Assembly (NCBI RefSeq): GCF_000703165.1 | Contig: NZ_JNLQ01000001.1 | Location: 124,001-188,000 of the forward strand | Reading direction: 5' to 3' | DNA length: 64,000 nt | Origin: Butyrivibrio sp. AE3004 | GTDB taxonomy: Bacteria > Bacillota > Clostridia > Lachnospirales > Lachnospiraceae | In this document: in pieces, positions 44,029 to 52,897 of the stretch | Numbering within the stretch: position 1 is the first letter of the stretch | Layout: each line of letters opens with the position of its first letter | Notes under the pieces: generated by a model | What the model saw: only the letters and a program-made list of their open reading frames with translations | What the model was told of the DNA's origin: nothing | Database searches by the model: none | Made by a program: the position numbers and the translations under genes

Positions 44029-44432
44029 TTATAACTCTTCAATTATTATTAAATTCCAGGCAGGAACTACGATTTTTTCACCCGTACCTACAGCTTTATT
44101 TGAAAAAAGCTCTGTGCCGGCATTTTTAATAACCGCAGTAATCTCTTCGTCAGAAAAATTCAAGTAATATGTAAGTTCCTTGCCACTTTGATTTATCCCC
44201 TTCCTTATAATAAGAGGGAAAATTGCGGTACAATCTAATTCCATGCCTGCCAGTGAAGCTGTGTTATATATAAGATCACATAAAAGGTCATGAGTATGTG
44301 TCCGCCTCCGTCCACATACTTCTCAATCTCGCTGATAGTATCATTACTTGCACTATACATCGCAGGGATAATAACAAGCTTATAATCAGTCAGCTTCTCA
44401 ATTTGCTGTGGCCAGATGAAGGATTTTATGGA
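44029..44432 (-). pseudogene. Remnant of a GH42 beta-galactosidase
   Basis: Two frames of one decayed gene. The upstream part reads IEKLTDYKLVIIPAMYSASN then EIEKYVDGGGHILMTF, the GH42 trimerisation domain. The downstream part (44029-44244) reads RKGINQSGKELTYYLNFSDE and PAWNLIIIEEL, the GH42 C-terminal beta domain. About 50-100 residues between them, and the whole catalytic barrel, are lost. It ends next to the intact lipoprotein gene. Confidence 0.7.
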
Positions 44433-44450
44433 CTACTAGTGCGAATGATG

Positions 44451-45947
44451 TTATTTTTCAAAATGAATGATTTCCTTTGCAAGCCCTTGTTCATCAAGAT
44501 GATCGGGAGCAAACGGAATGGCACAAATATGCCAGCCTGTCATTCGGTAGCCGGTACGCCATCCAAGGTCATATTCACTGTCTGCTTCGGCATCGGCATA
44601 AATGATAAACGCAGTTTTATCTATAGATTCCATATCCTGTATGATCGAGCATTTTTCATAATCGCTACTGTCTATGAAATTCTTTACCAGCGGGCATTCT
44701 TCAAAAAGATCATTATAATATAGAAGGTCATTTCCGCTATCACCGGTTCCCATATATAACTTATACGGTACATGCTCGGAGCAATTAATTGTGTCATCCT
44801 TATCAAAGTAGAAAATTTGAACATCGGGATCCGGGCCTTCGCCTTCATATGTGCTTGGGACATCGTCACCATTAATAGCAATTTCAAGACTTCCTTTTTC
44901 TCCGGGTTTTGCTTTGACAACTTCCCATCTGCTAAGGAAATGTCCGGTTCCTTCATAATATCCCAGGCAAAGATATACATATCCGTTATGGTATTCAAAC
45001 TGCTTGATTACGCCATAGCCATGGTCCGAATTACCGATCATTCCAAGCTCAGTAATTTCTCCGGATTCATCAACCGAACATAAGATGTATTCCTCATTTG
45101 CGTTGTGCAATACAGTGATCAGTGTTTCTCCGGCGAATCCTGCATAATCATAATAAATATTTTCGCCACCTATTCTTGCGCACTCTTTGCCGTTTTTATA
45201 TAACACTGTAAGAATGACGCCTCCGCCACTATCGTCCACGGCGAGTATTTTGCCACTTTCAGAAACGCCTCGGGGTAATCCTGAACAGAAATAGGATTTC
45301 TCTTTCGTTACCGGATCATAGAGGTTTGTACAGCTGGCATCAAACATGTCAGGAACTGTTTCTCCGATATAAAAACCCTCAGGGCAGGCATACAACTCTC
45401 CTGTCCCCGCAACAGTACCGATTTCTTCATAATCACAGGTATTAACGTCATAAGATATAATAGGACAGTTCATTGTATAAAACTCAGTGTTAAGAAATTC
45501 TCCGAAGGTTGCTCCTTTCTCCATTGATTCAGGCACAATATTCCTGAAATACACCTTATCCCTGATTTTTACAAAGTAGCCTCCGTTGTTGTATACCTGC
45601 CCTTCTGCAAAAGCACCGGCAAAATCGAAAGCAGATGATGAAGGCGTGGTCTCTTCTGTCTCTTCAGCTGAACTGTCAGAAATATTTTCATTTGAACTGT
45701 CAGAGAGTTCCTCAGAAATATCTTCATTTGAACTATCGGAGATTCCCTCTGATACTTCCTCGTCTTTATTTTCTTCGGACGCGTCAGAATTTATGTTATC
45801 TTCTGCTTCTCCGATATCTGTGCTCTCTTTGACGGCTTCCTGTTCGGTTTTAGAGTCACTTTCAACTGACTGAGTTTGAACACAGCCTGCTAAAAGCAAT
45901 ACGTTCATAAGAAAGATAAAAATTGTCCCAAATGATTTTTTCATCAT
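44451..45947 (-). CDS. Lipoprotein with Ser/Glu-rich repeat linker, unknown function
   Basis: A 498-residue exported protein with lipobox LLAGC (Cys22). A linker of about 75 residues follows, with an imperfect SDSSNEDISEE / SDSSNENIS repeat, useful as a surface spacer. The remainder looks like beta-propeller blades (YNNGGYFVKIRDKVYFRN; YACPEGFYIGE; EYHNGYVYLCLGY) of the kind in DUF5050-like proteins. No catalytic motif recognised. The 3' end abuts the GH42 remnant. Confidence 0.7.
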   Translation of the reverse strand: MMKKSFGTIFIFLMNVLLLAGCVQTQSVESDSKTEQEAVKESTDIGEAEDNINSDASEENKDEEVSEGISDSSNEDISEELSDSSNENISDSSAEETEETTPSSSAFDFAGAFAEGQVYNNGGYFVKIRDKVYFRNIVPESMEKGATFGEFLNTEFYTMNCPIISYDVNTCDYEEIGTVAGTGELYACPEGFYIGETVPDMFDASCTNLYDPVTKEKSYFCSGLPRGVSESGKILAVDDSGGGVILTVLYKNGKECARIGGENIYYDYAGFAGETLITVLHNANEEYILCSVDESGEITELGMIGNSDHGYGVIKQFEYHNGYVYLCLGYYEGTGHFLSRWEVVKAKPGEKGSLEIAINGDDVPSTYEGEGPDPDVQIFYFDKDDTINCSEHVPYKLYMGTGDSGNDLLYYNDLFEECPLVKNFIDSSDYEKCSIIQDMESIDKTAFIIYADAEADSEYDLGWRTGYRMTGWHICAIPFAPDHLDEQGLAKEIIHFEK

Positions 45948-45966
45948 AATTCTTTATATGCTCCAT

Positions 45967-46932
45967 TTATGAAGACGAATCGATAATCCCCAGTACCTGT
46001 CTGTAATATTCGTTACGTGTTTCTTCAGTCGCATTGAATATTTCATGTCTTGAACTTTCAAAAGTAATAATCTTCGCGTGGGGGACTTTCTTAGCAAATT
46101 TCCTATAGCCATCGGAATCAATCAGATGGTCCTGTCCCGCCGTGAATACAGTTATTGGCAGCGAGAGATTTGAAGTGTTTTTGAAAATCCTATTATAAAC
46201 TTTATAGCTTGCCAGTGCCCAGCCAATGGATGCACCATAGGTATGGTAATGCTCGTCTTTTAAACGTTTTTCAAACATATAGTCATAACGGGCCCTGGAT
46301 GCGGCACTGCTTGTCTCAAACACGGGGATTCCATCAAAGTGCTTTTGACCGGGGGCCATTGATTTGTACTTTCTAAATAAAAATGCATAGATACTTATCG
46401 CGATAATCGCAAATTTTGAAGGAACCGACTTCATCTTAAGCATAGGAGAGCTTAGGATAGCCCTGTCGAAATAACCCGGATATTTCTCAAGGAAAAGAGT
46501 ACCTACGGCACCTCCCATAGAGTGGGCAATAAGAATTCTTTTCTTTTCAGAAGTAGCAGGCATTACCACCTTATCCATAAAAGTATGGAAATCCTCCACA
46601 TATGTATTGTAATCATCTATATAGACTACATCCGGATCCTTTGCCTTACCTTCAGAGTAGCCGTGTCCGCGCTGCTCCATGAAGAAAAAGCCAAATCCTG
46701 CCTGATACAGATACCAGGTGTACTCATGATATTTTCCGAAGAATTCACAAAAGCCATGAACTAAAACAACAATCCTGGTTGCGTTTTCAGGTAAGGCAAA
46801 GTAGTAATTGAGAGTGGTATTGTCAAAAGACTTGAATTTGCCCTGTTTTACATGGGCTTTTCGAAAATCGTGGTTTTCAGTTTTCATTATTTGGATGAAA
46901 TTGTCTTCACCTAAGAAATTAACCTTGTTCAT
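45967..46932 (-). CDS. Alpha/beta hydrolase, monoacylglycerol-lipase-like
   Basis: A 321-residue serine hydrolase of the S33-like/lysophospholipase group. LVHGFCEFFGKYHEY is the oxyanion region, RGHGYSEG a typical loop, AHSMGGAVG the nucleophile elbow, GQDHLIDSDGYRKF the Asp region, and SSRHEIFNATEETR the His. No signal peptide. It overlaps the GDPD gene by 14 bp, indicating translational coupling. With GDPD and the GPH transporter it suggests use of glycerolipid breakdown products. Confidence 0.85.
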   Translation of the reverse strand: MNKVNFLGEDNFIQIMKTENHDFRKAHVKQGKFKSFDNTTLNYYFALPENATRIVVLVHGFCEFFGKYHEYTWYLYQAGFGFFFMEQRGHGYSEGKAKDPDVVYIDDYNTYVEDFHTFMDKVVMPATSEKKRILIAHSMGGAVGTLFLEKYPGYFDRAILSSPMLKMKSVPSKFAIIAISIYAFLFRKYKSMAPGQKHFDGIPVFETSSAASRARYDYMFEKRLKDEHYHTYGASIGWALASYKVYNRIFKNTSNLSLPITVFTAGQDHLIDSDGYRKFAKKVPHAKIITFESSRHEIFNATEETRNEYYRQVLGIIDSSS

Positions 46933-47650
46933 AGATTTCCCTTGCCTTATCCGGATAGTTGGTGATTACAGCATTTACGCCCATATCCCGGCATTTGATC
47001 ATATCTGCCGCTCTGTTTACTGTCCATACATTTACGTCAAGTTCAAACATATTGCAGTCATCCATAAAATCAGGGTACTGCAGGTTATAGAATGCGGGAT
47101 GCAGTGCATCTGCTCCGTTTTCTGCAGCGTAACCGGGCATGTTGAGATGACCGTCTGCGTATAAGAAACCGACCTTTGCCTCCGGGCGTAAATCCTTAAT
47201 CTTCATAATCGAGTAATGGTTGAAAGAAGAATAGATGACTCTGTCCGAAAAGCCTTTTTTCTCTGTAAGTTCAACAATCTTATTCTCAATATCAGGATAG
47301 AATATCTCTCCGGTCTTGAGTTCGATATTTATGGTTAGGCCTGTCGGATCAAGTAAATCAAATACTTCCTCCATGGTAGGGATTTTTACACCTTCGTAAG
47401 CCTGATTACCATTGCAAAAATCAAATTTAAGCAGCTCTTCATAGGTATAATCCTTGATGAAACCTGCACCGTTTCCGGTTCTGTTTATGGTCTCATCATG
47501 GCAGACCACAATCACATTATCTTTTGTAAGCTGAATGTCAAGCTCAACTCCATCAGCCTTCATATCTGCAGCCATTTTTAATGCAGGAAGTGTGTTTTCA
47601 GGCGCATAACCACTGGCTCCGCGGTGGGCCCAAATCAATGGATAGCTCAT
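46919..47650 (-). CDS. Glycerophosphodiester phosphodiesterase (GDPD)
   Basis: A 243-residue cytosolic enzyme that hydrolyses glycerophosphodiesters to glycerol-3-phosphate and an alcohol. It opens with the catalytic HRGASGYAPENT (His9). The metal ligands lie in GVELDIQLTKDNVIVVCHDE (Glu, Asp, second His), and INIELKTG and VNVWTVN are present. It is 17 bp after the transporter gene and overlaps the hydrolase gene. Confidence 0.92.
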   Translation of the reverse strand: MSYPLIWAHRGASGYAPENTLPALKMAADMKADGVELDIQLTKDNVIVVCHDETINRTGNGAGFIKDYTYEELLKFDFCNGNQAYEGVKIPTMEEVFDLLDPTGLTINIELKTGEIFYPDIENKIVELTEKKGFSDRVIYSSFNHYSIMKIKDLRPEAKVGFLYADGHLNMPGYAAENGADALHPAFYNLQYPDFMDDCNMFELDVNVWTVNRAADMIKCRDMGVNAVITNYPDKAREIYEQG

Positions 47651-47667
47651 AATTTAACCTTCTTTCT

Positions 47668-49149
47668 TCAATATTTTTTATTTGAATTTCTAATATCCCA
47701 AAGTTTATCATAAGCAAAGCCTGTGACCTTTTTACAGATTTGCTTCTCTTCTTCTGTAGCTATGGATGAATCCTCACCTTTTCTTCGGGCTATTTCCTTC
47801 TGAATTACTGTAAATTCTTTACCGGTAATAGGGAAAATTATTGCTACAACAAATAAAAATGTTATCAATATTGCAGGACAGATAATGAAAATCAGGGATA
47901 TACCATGCTGGGTTTCCAACGCCTGGCGCCCGCCACTATTGGCGATTACTTCATCGTAACCTGCTGCAGATAACAGAATTCCGATAACGGATGCAGATAC
48001 ACCTGCGGAGATTTTTCTTATAAAGGTGGCCATACCTGAGACAATCCCGGGTCTTCTGATAGAGGTAATGAGCTCGTCAACTTCAGCCATATCAGCCATT
48101 ATTGCAAAGATACCGGTGAGAGTTGCAGCATTACCCAAGCCTATAAGCGCTGTCAAAATCAGTATAAAAACAATATTTGCCCCTTCGTAGGAAAAAGCCA
48201 GAAGTCCCAGAGTGCCAAGAAGTCTTATGGGTGCGCCGATAAGTATTATTGTTCTCTTGGATGTTTTACTCATCACAGGTCCAAAGATAAGCATACCGAC
48301 AAGCTGCGATATCAGAAGAACCGCCATGAGATAGGTAAAGTAACCATTTCCATAGCCGTTTAGAACATCGTCCACATAATAAACAGCCATACCGGAAACA
48401 AAGTCCATTCCACACTGCCCAAAGAGATAAAGGCCAAGGAAAAGCCTGAAGGATCTACTCTTTAATACACTTACGGATTGAGGGAAGCTTTCTGCAAGAG
48501 TTGTGTTAATTGGTTCCTTTTTCTTTTCCCAGGTTCCAAAGAAAGTAATAAGCGATGTACACAGGAAAAGAATGCTGAAAATTAGCGCACATTTCATATA
48601 TAATGCCTTGTTCAGCGTATCTGTTATTATGAAAGTGGGTATGAGGCCGCATACCATGGAACCAAGGGTTGACATGATCATGCGGCAGTTGGAGAATTTT
48701 GCACGCATTGCATAGTCATCCATCATGTCAGGAAGCAGCCCGTAATAAGGAACAAAAAGTATGGTAAAGCCCGTTGAAAACAGGCAATACATAAACAGAT
48801 AAAAGATATAAAGAACCACAGGTGATGTGCTTGGAATGCTCACCCATAATAGAAGAAAAGTTATCGCCGAAGCAAATGCACCTATAAGAATATAAAACCT
48901 CTTAGGCCCGAATTTTGATGTGGTTCTGTCAGTAATATTGCCCATTATGGGATCGGTTACAGCATCCCACACCTTTCCCACAAGAGGAATCGTACCTGCA
49001 AGAGCAGCAGGCATGCCAAGAGCCTTGGTCATAAATACCGCAAAAAACGTGTTGATGATAACAAAAGCACCCCCATTGTAAAACTCTGCCATGCCGAACA
49101 TCATTCTGTGGAGAACATTATAATTGGGTTTCCTTCCGTAAAATTCCAT
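47668..49149 (-). CDS. GPH/MelB-type sodium:solute symporter (MFS superfamily)
   Basis: A 493-residue transporter with twelve predicted helices. DAVTDPIMGNITDRTTSKFG is the family's cation-site and loop motif. AGGGA precedes ATG 49149. It is the first gene of a three-gene operon with GDPD and a lipase-like hydrolase, so a glycerophosphodiester or glycoside of that type is a possible substrate, though most GPH members carry sugars. Confidence 0.87.
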   Translation of the reverse strand: MEFYGRKPNYNVLHRMMFGMAEFYNGGAFVIINTFFAVFMTKALGMPAALAGTIPLVGKVWDAVTDPIMGNITDRTTSKFGPKRFYILIGAFASAITFLLLWVSIPSTSPVVLYIFYLFMYCLFSTGFTILFVPYYGLLPDMMDDYAMRAKFSNCRMIMSTLGSMVCGLIPTFIITDTLNKALYMKCALIFSILFLCTSLITFFGTWEKKKEPINTTLAESFPQSVSVLKSRSFRLFLGLYLFGQCGMDFVSGMAVYYVDDVLNGYGNGYFTYLMAVLLISQLVGMLIFGPVMSKTSKRTIILIGAPIRLLGTLGLLAFSYEGANIVFILILTALIGLGNAATLTGIFAIMADMAEVDELITSIRRPGIVSGMATFIRKISAGVSASVIGILLSAAGYDEVIANSGGRQALETQHGISLIFIICPAILITFLFVVAIIFPITGKEFTVIQKEIARRKGEDSSIATEEEKQICKKVTGFAYDKLWDIRNSNKKY

Positions 49150-49334
49150 AAGTTTTCCCTAAACCTTTCCCTGTTTGCTATTGTTATCCTTCATTTATCA
49201 TATCATTATTTTGGTGCAAAAATATGCGATTTATAGTATTTTTATAAATGCGAAGATAACACCCTAAAGGGCATAGAAAAAGCCGCCTTTAAACTACATT
49301 GCAGTCCAAGGCAGCTTCAACGTATCATGAATTC

Positions 49335-49505
49335 TTAATATCTATATACTCCGGAAACAAAATGATTTTTTCCGTCAACGTTTATTCCGCACATAGTCTT
49401 GAACAGCCATTCACAAACAGCTCCTTTTGAATAATGATTTAGTGAACCAAGGCCTGCGCCCTGAGTGTTAAATGGTCCTGACCAGTTTTCCCAGACAAAT
49501 GCGGA
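49335..49505 (-). pseudogene. Remnant of a GH78 alpha-L-rhamnosidase
   Basis: A frame of about 56 codons with no start. It reads FVWENWSGPFNTQGAGLGSL, then NHYSKGAVCEWLFKTMCGI. This matches the SLNHYxxGAVxxWL segment of the GH78 (alpha/alpha)6 catalytic domain. It ends in TAA at 49335-49337. Upstream and downstream parts of the enzyme are absent. The rest of 49150-49547 shows no gene. Confidence 0.6.
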
Positions 49506-49547
49506 TTACCTGTACCTTTTCTGCCCTTTTGTCAGCACATTCACATT

Positions 49548-49949
49548 TTACAAAATAATCTTTTCAAGTACTCTTTGCAAAATCTGAGCCGCCGCAAACA
49601 TAACTAAAATACCAATTACACTCATTCCCCAGAATTCGGCTACGCTATACTTAAAACTCTTCCAGCATTTTGCTATCCTGAGGAGTCCAATTATATAGAA
49701 TGCCAGAAACGGTATCGTGATAAGCGCAAACACCTGATATGAAAACAGGAAAAATATAAACATTCCTGTCATGGTTCCTGCCCATAGCTTAAACAGAGAA
49801 TCCTTTGGATGTTTATCTGTTACTTCAAGTGTTTTTTGCGATATCTCATCCACATCCATGTATATTTTTTTGAAATTGATGGTAAAGCGCCCTTCGTACT
49901 CCTTAAGAGCCTGCGCTTCATAGTCAAGATTTTCACCCCAATTACCCAT
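49548..49949 (-). CDS. Small membrane protein of unknown function
   Basis: A 133-residue protein. A soluble N-terminus (residues 1-55, ENLDYEAQALKEYEGRFTIN) is followed by three helices (about 56-75, 72-92, 105-128). GAGAGG precedes ATG 49949. Not recognised. The neighbour upstream is the HAD phosphatase gene, separated by a terminator, so it is probably monocistronic. Confidence 0.6.
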   Translation of the reverse strand: MGNWGENLDYEAQALKEYEGRFTINFKKIYMDVDEISQKTLEVTDKHPKDSLFKLWAGTMTGMFIFFLFSYQVFALITIPFLAFYIIGLLRIAKCWKSFKYSVAEFWGMSVIGILVMFAAAQILQRVLEKIIL

Positions 49950-50036
49950 ATCAGTCCTCTCAAAATGTTAATGTTGTTACGGATTGTGCATCTCCTGTTT
50001 TCTATTTATGCCTATGTTCAATTATACATAGAAAAA

Positions 50037-50073
50037 GAGCAGTGTTCTTTTCACATAAGAATAATCACTGCTC
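50037..50073 (-). terminator. Terminator of the HAD phosphatase gene
   Basis: Stem GAGCAGTG / CACTGCTC with inner TTCTT/AAGAA pairing; a five-T run follows on the minus strand. Confidence 0.75.
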
Positions 50074-50087
50074 AAATAGTGCTATAT

Positions 50088-50741
50088 TTATTTATCGAAA
50101 TACTTTACCACTTCATCAAGGCTGGTAAGAACCGCCTCTGTAAGCTTCTTCATCTCCTCGTTGGCAGGAAGAAGATCCGGTACCATGATAGGACGAAGTC
50201 CTCCGGCATTTGCTGCTCTTATTCCATTGTAGGAGTCCTCGATAGCATAAGCATTTTCAGGCTTTATGCCAATCTTCTCGCAGGCAAGGAGAAAAATCTC
50301 CGGATGTGGCTTACTGTGAGTGACCATGTCTCCGGTAATTATTTCATCAAAATAATCGATAAGACCTGCATCCTTAAGCTCATTAACTACGGTCTGCTTT
50401 CTGGTTGATGACGCAAGAGCAATTTTCTTACCCTGATATTTAAGATAGTCAAGAATTACATGCACTCCGCTCTTTATTGGAAGCTTACCACCATCATATT
50501 TTTCGTGAAACATTACGGATGCTTCCTTGGCAAAGGCATCATAATGAAAATCCTCGCCATAAGCTTCCATCATTATTTCCCGTGTTCTCTGATTAGTTGT
50601 CCCGGTGCAGGCAAGAAAGTTCTTTTCAAGATTCTCAATGTAATACTTCTTTGCAAGTTCCAGCCAGCAATACATGGTTGCCCTCTCGGAATCGAAAATA
50701 ACTCCGTCCATATCAAAAACTACCGCATCAAATTTTTTCAT
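50088..50741 (-). CDS. HAD superfamily phosphatase, beta-phosphoglucomutase-like
   Basis: A 217-residue HAD hydrolase. Nucleophile Asp10 and Asp12 lie in VVFDMDGVIFDSE, motif II Ser in LASSTRKQT, motif III Lys in HSKPHPEIFLLAC, and motif IV in AIEDSYNGIRAA. The cap domain is helical as in PgmB and other sugar-phosphate phosphatases. AAGGAGG precedes ATG 50741. A broad sugar-phosphate phosphatase or mutase role is likely. Confidence 0.87.
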   Translation of the reverse strand: MKKFDAVVFDMDGVIFDSERATMYCWLELAKKYYIENLEKNFLACTGTTNQRTREIMMEAYGEDFHYDAFAKEASVMFHEKYDGGKLPIKSGVHVILDYLKYQGKKIALASSTRKQTVVNELKDAGLIDYFDEIITGDMVTHSKPHPEIFLLACEKIGIKPENAYAIEDSYNGIRAANAGGLRPIMVPDLLPANEEMKKLTEAVLTSLDEVVKYFDK

Positions 50742-50837
50742 GTTTCCTCCTTATCGCTCCATATATGAGCCTTGAGTACCGCTCAGGATTATAAATCAGC
50801 AACCACTTTTTTATGGCTAGTATTATAATGGTCGGTA

Positions 50838-51056
50838 TCATTTTCTGATCACTTGCACTATATGATCTGAGTACCCCATCAGATCTGCTCGTTCTGCTGT
50901 TGCAATAAGATAATTAATCCACTCCGAATAAGATTCCTCAGACATAGAATTAACATATTTGCTTATTATCTGTGATATTCCATCCTGCGCAAATCTGCAT
51001 ACTTTACTGGCGCCATTTTCTTTGCATACTGCTTCTATCAATTCATCAATAAACAT
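50838..51056 (-). CDS. Small hypothetical protein (72 residues)
   Basis: A 72-residue all-helical soluble protein (MFIDELIEAVCKENGASKVC at the N-terminus). GGGAGG lies directly upstream of ATG 51056, which supports a real gene. No domain recognised. It lies 44 bp after the azoreductase-like gene, so possibly co-transcribed. Confidence 0.55.
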   Translation of the reverse strand: MFIDELIEAVCKENGASKVCRFAQDGISQIISKYVNSMSEESYSEWINYLIATAERADLMGYSDHIVQVIRK

Positions 51057-51100
51057 ATATCCTCCCGTTATTTACAAGATAGATATTTATCACAAAAAAC

Positions 51101-51661
51101 TTAAGATATTCCACTGATGGTACTAATCGCCTCATTCAAAATAGCTTCTTCATCTGCTCCAATGATGTCAAGTCCGGTTGCTTTGATCAGTTCTACAGTT
51201 TTTATTCCGTAGAAATTCTGAGCAAGGGTTTCTATATAGCCAAATCCATAGTCCGTCGGAACATAGTTTCCCCCTGCTGTCATGACATAATAAAGCTTGT
51301 TTGCCATGCAAAGGCCCTTTGGAAATCCCTCCGGTGTATACTCAAAAGTAATTCCGAGGACGTTTATAGCTTCAATATACTGTTTTAGCATAGCCGGAAA
51401 AGACAAATCCCAGTAGGGAGCCGCTATCACGATGGTATCTGCCTCTGCAAATTGCCTGGCCAAAGCAAACATGTCATCATCAAAAGCACCTTGAGAAATA
51501 AGGTTATCTCTCTTCTGCAAATAAGTTTCATCCGTCACACTAAAGGAAATCTCTTTAAGAGCGACACGAAAAACCTCTTCATTAAGCTTTTTCAAGAGAG
51601 CTTGTGCAAGCCTCTTTGTCCTTGAATTTTCTCTAACACAAGCATCAATAAATAAAATCAT
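51101..51661 (-). CDS. FMN-dependent NAD(P)H oxidoreductase, azoreductase-like
   Basis: A 186-residue flavodoxin-fold protein. The phosphate-binding loop is at the start (FIDACVRENSRTKRLAQAL), and ADTIVIAAPYWDLSFPAMLK contains the PxxNFxxP-like FMN region of AzoR/NADPH quinone reductases. YYVMTAGGNY is the second FMN motif. Probably reduces quinones or azo or nitro compounds. It lies 29 bp downstream of the GyrI-like gene, probably in one unit. Confidence 0.82.
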   Translation of the reverse strand: MILFIDACVRENSRTKRLAQALLKKLNEEVFRVALKEISFSVTDETYLQKRDNLISQGAFDDDMFALARQFAEADTIVIAAPYWDLSFPAMLKQYIEAINVLGITFEYTPEGFPKGLCMANKLYYVMTAGGNYVPTDYGFGYIETLAQNFYGIKTVELIKATGLDIIGADEEAILNEAISTISGIS

Positions 51662-51690
51662 ATTATTTAGTATTCTCCCTCACACCCTGA

Positions 51691-52197
51691 TCACTTCTTT
51701 ACTACAGGAATCCAAATTGCGCTGTGATAATCCGGAGAACTTGGATCTCCGTCTCCGTACCACTCAATGTTCGCACGACCCGGAAATTCAAAATCAGGAT
51801 TTCCCGGCATCCACTCCTTAAAAATCTTCGTGTTCACATCCTGAAGTGCTTTAGGACACGGTCCATAACAGTCGAAGATAGCCCAGTCAAAATCCGGAAA
51901 TTCATAAACAATCATACCTTCAGGGACTTCGCCGCCCTTGTAAACGCCTGCAACGATATAGGTGAACTTACCCTCGCCAACATCATCAACACAAACGCCG
52001 TATTCACCGATGTTGTTATCTACAATTGCTTTCTCATAAGGGGTTGTAGGCGCGATTCCCTTCCAGACATTGCTCGCATATTTTTCACTAATCTCATCCC
52101 AAAACTTTGGAATTTCTATATAAGCAGTTTCTCCATCAAATACCCTTGCAAAACCAATTACCTTAAATCCTACCATAGTTTTAATTTTGTAATCCAT
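51691..52197 (-). CDS. GyrI-like / AraC effector-binding domain protein
   Basis: A 168-residue stand-alone small-molecule-binding domain of the SOUL/GyrI fold. It opens MDYKIKTMVGFKVIGFARVF, with the WDEISEKYAS helix and the repeated beta-alpha-beta-beta layout. YTYIVAGVY and YEFPDFDWAIFDCYGPCP are seen in the second half. These proteins bind or hydrolyse small cationic molecules and often sit next to oxidoreductases or drug pumps. No DNA-binding part. Confidence 0.8.
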   Translation of the reverse strand: MDYKIKTMVGFKVIGFARVFDGETAYIEIPKFWDEISEKYASNVWKGIAPTTPYEKAIVDNNIGEYGVCVDDVGEGKFTYIVAGVYKGGEVPEGMIVYEFPDFDWAIFDCYGPCPKALQDVNTKIFKEWMPGNPDFEFPGRANIEWYGDGDPSSPDYHSAIWIPVVKK

Positions 52198-52328
52198 CTT
52201 GTCCGTACCCTGTCATTACCGAAAATCCCTTCTGAAAAAAGAACGATGACATAAACACCTCATTGGCAACATCCTACGCACGGAAATTGGCACGAGGTAT
52301 AAACTTCAGTATTTATAAGGGGCGTGAG

Positions 52329-52366
52329 AATTATTGTAAGATTTTACAATGATTTTTACAATAATT
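52329..52366. repeat. Nested inverted repeats downstream of the excisionase-like gene
   Basis: AATTATTGTAA (52329-52339) pairs perfectly with TTACAATAATT (52356-52366), and an inner dyad TTGTAA-GATT-TTACAA lies inside. TTTACAAT occurs twice, 12 bp apart. It could be a recombination or regulator site of the decayed element next to it. Confidence 0.45.
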
Positions 52367-52380
52367 GCATCCAATCTTGT

Positions 52381-52581
52381 TTACACATTTATTTGCGAAC
52401 CTTTATGCTTATCCAGGTATGTAAATAAATCCTTTTCTTCTATCAGGTATACACCACCTAATTTAATAGAAGGAAATCCTGCAAGATGAAACAACTTTCT
52501 AGTTTTATTATACCCCAGATGCAATACTTCTGATACATCTTTAATTGTTAAAAATTTCTTTTCTTCCATATTAATGTCACT
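52381..52581 (-). CDS. Excisionase-like MerR/HTH_17 DNA-binding protein
   Basis: A 66-residue protein. LTIKDVSEVLHLGYNKTRKL is the helix-turn-helix, and FPSIKLGGVYLIEEKDLFTY the wing, as in Xis/HTH_17 proteins that bind element ends. Start chosen at ATG 52581, overlapping the stop of the upstream acidic-tail gene; the longer open frame is a Met/Lys-rich shadow of the acidic gene. Suggests remains of an integrative element whose integrase may be elsewhere. Confidence 0.75.
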   Translation of the reverse strand, partial: SDINMEEKKFLTIKDVSEVLHLGYNKTRKLFHLAGFPSIKLGGVYLIEEKDLFTYLDKHKGSQINV

Positions 52582-52897
52582 CATCTTCATCTTCATCGAT
52601 ATCTTCATCATCAATATCTTCATCGTCATCATCTTCGTCTTCTGTATGGACTTCTCCGGTCTCCATATCAGCAACACCGATTCTTCCATTCTTAATTGTC
52701 TCTGCCATAGCAAGTGCATTACCTAAGATATCCATAAGTTCATCCTTTTCAAGCTTGACCCACTCTTCAGGACTTTTAAGACACTCAGCTACATAATTAG
52801 CTCCAAGCTTTAGCCCTGTGACAACACCTCTTGTATATGATGCGGTAAGCTGCTTTCTGTATTCTTTCATAATTGCGTCGTGCTGTTCGTTATTCAT
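52577..52897 (-). CDS. Small protein with a poly-acidic tail
   Basis: A 106-residue soluble protein. Residues 1-80 are helical (MNNEQHDAIMKEYRKQLTAS; ELMDILGNALAMAETIKNG). The last 25 are almost only Asp and Glu, like DNA-mimic or nucleic-acid-displacing tails. ATG 52897 overlaps the TGA of the upstream fragment (ATGA), and GAGGAG lies 11 nt upstream. Middle gene of a coupled trio in the mobile region. Function unknown. Confidence 0.6.
   Translation of the reverse strand: MNNEQHDAIMKEYRKQLTASYTRGVVTGLKLGANYVAECLKSPEEWVKLEKDELMDILGNALAMAETIKNGRIGVADMETGEVHTEDEDDDDEDIDDEDIDEDEDE

Noticed and set aside
52381..52719. 112-residue version of the excisionase-like protein
   Set aside because: The first ~46 residues are a Met/Lys-rich shadow of the acidic-tail gene in another frame; the HTH begins after ATG 52581.
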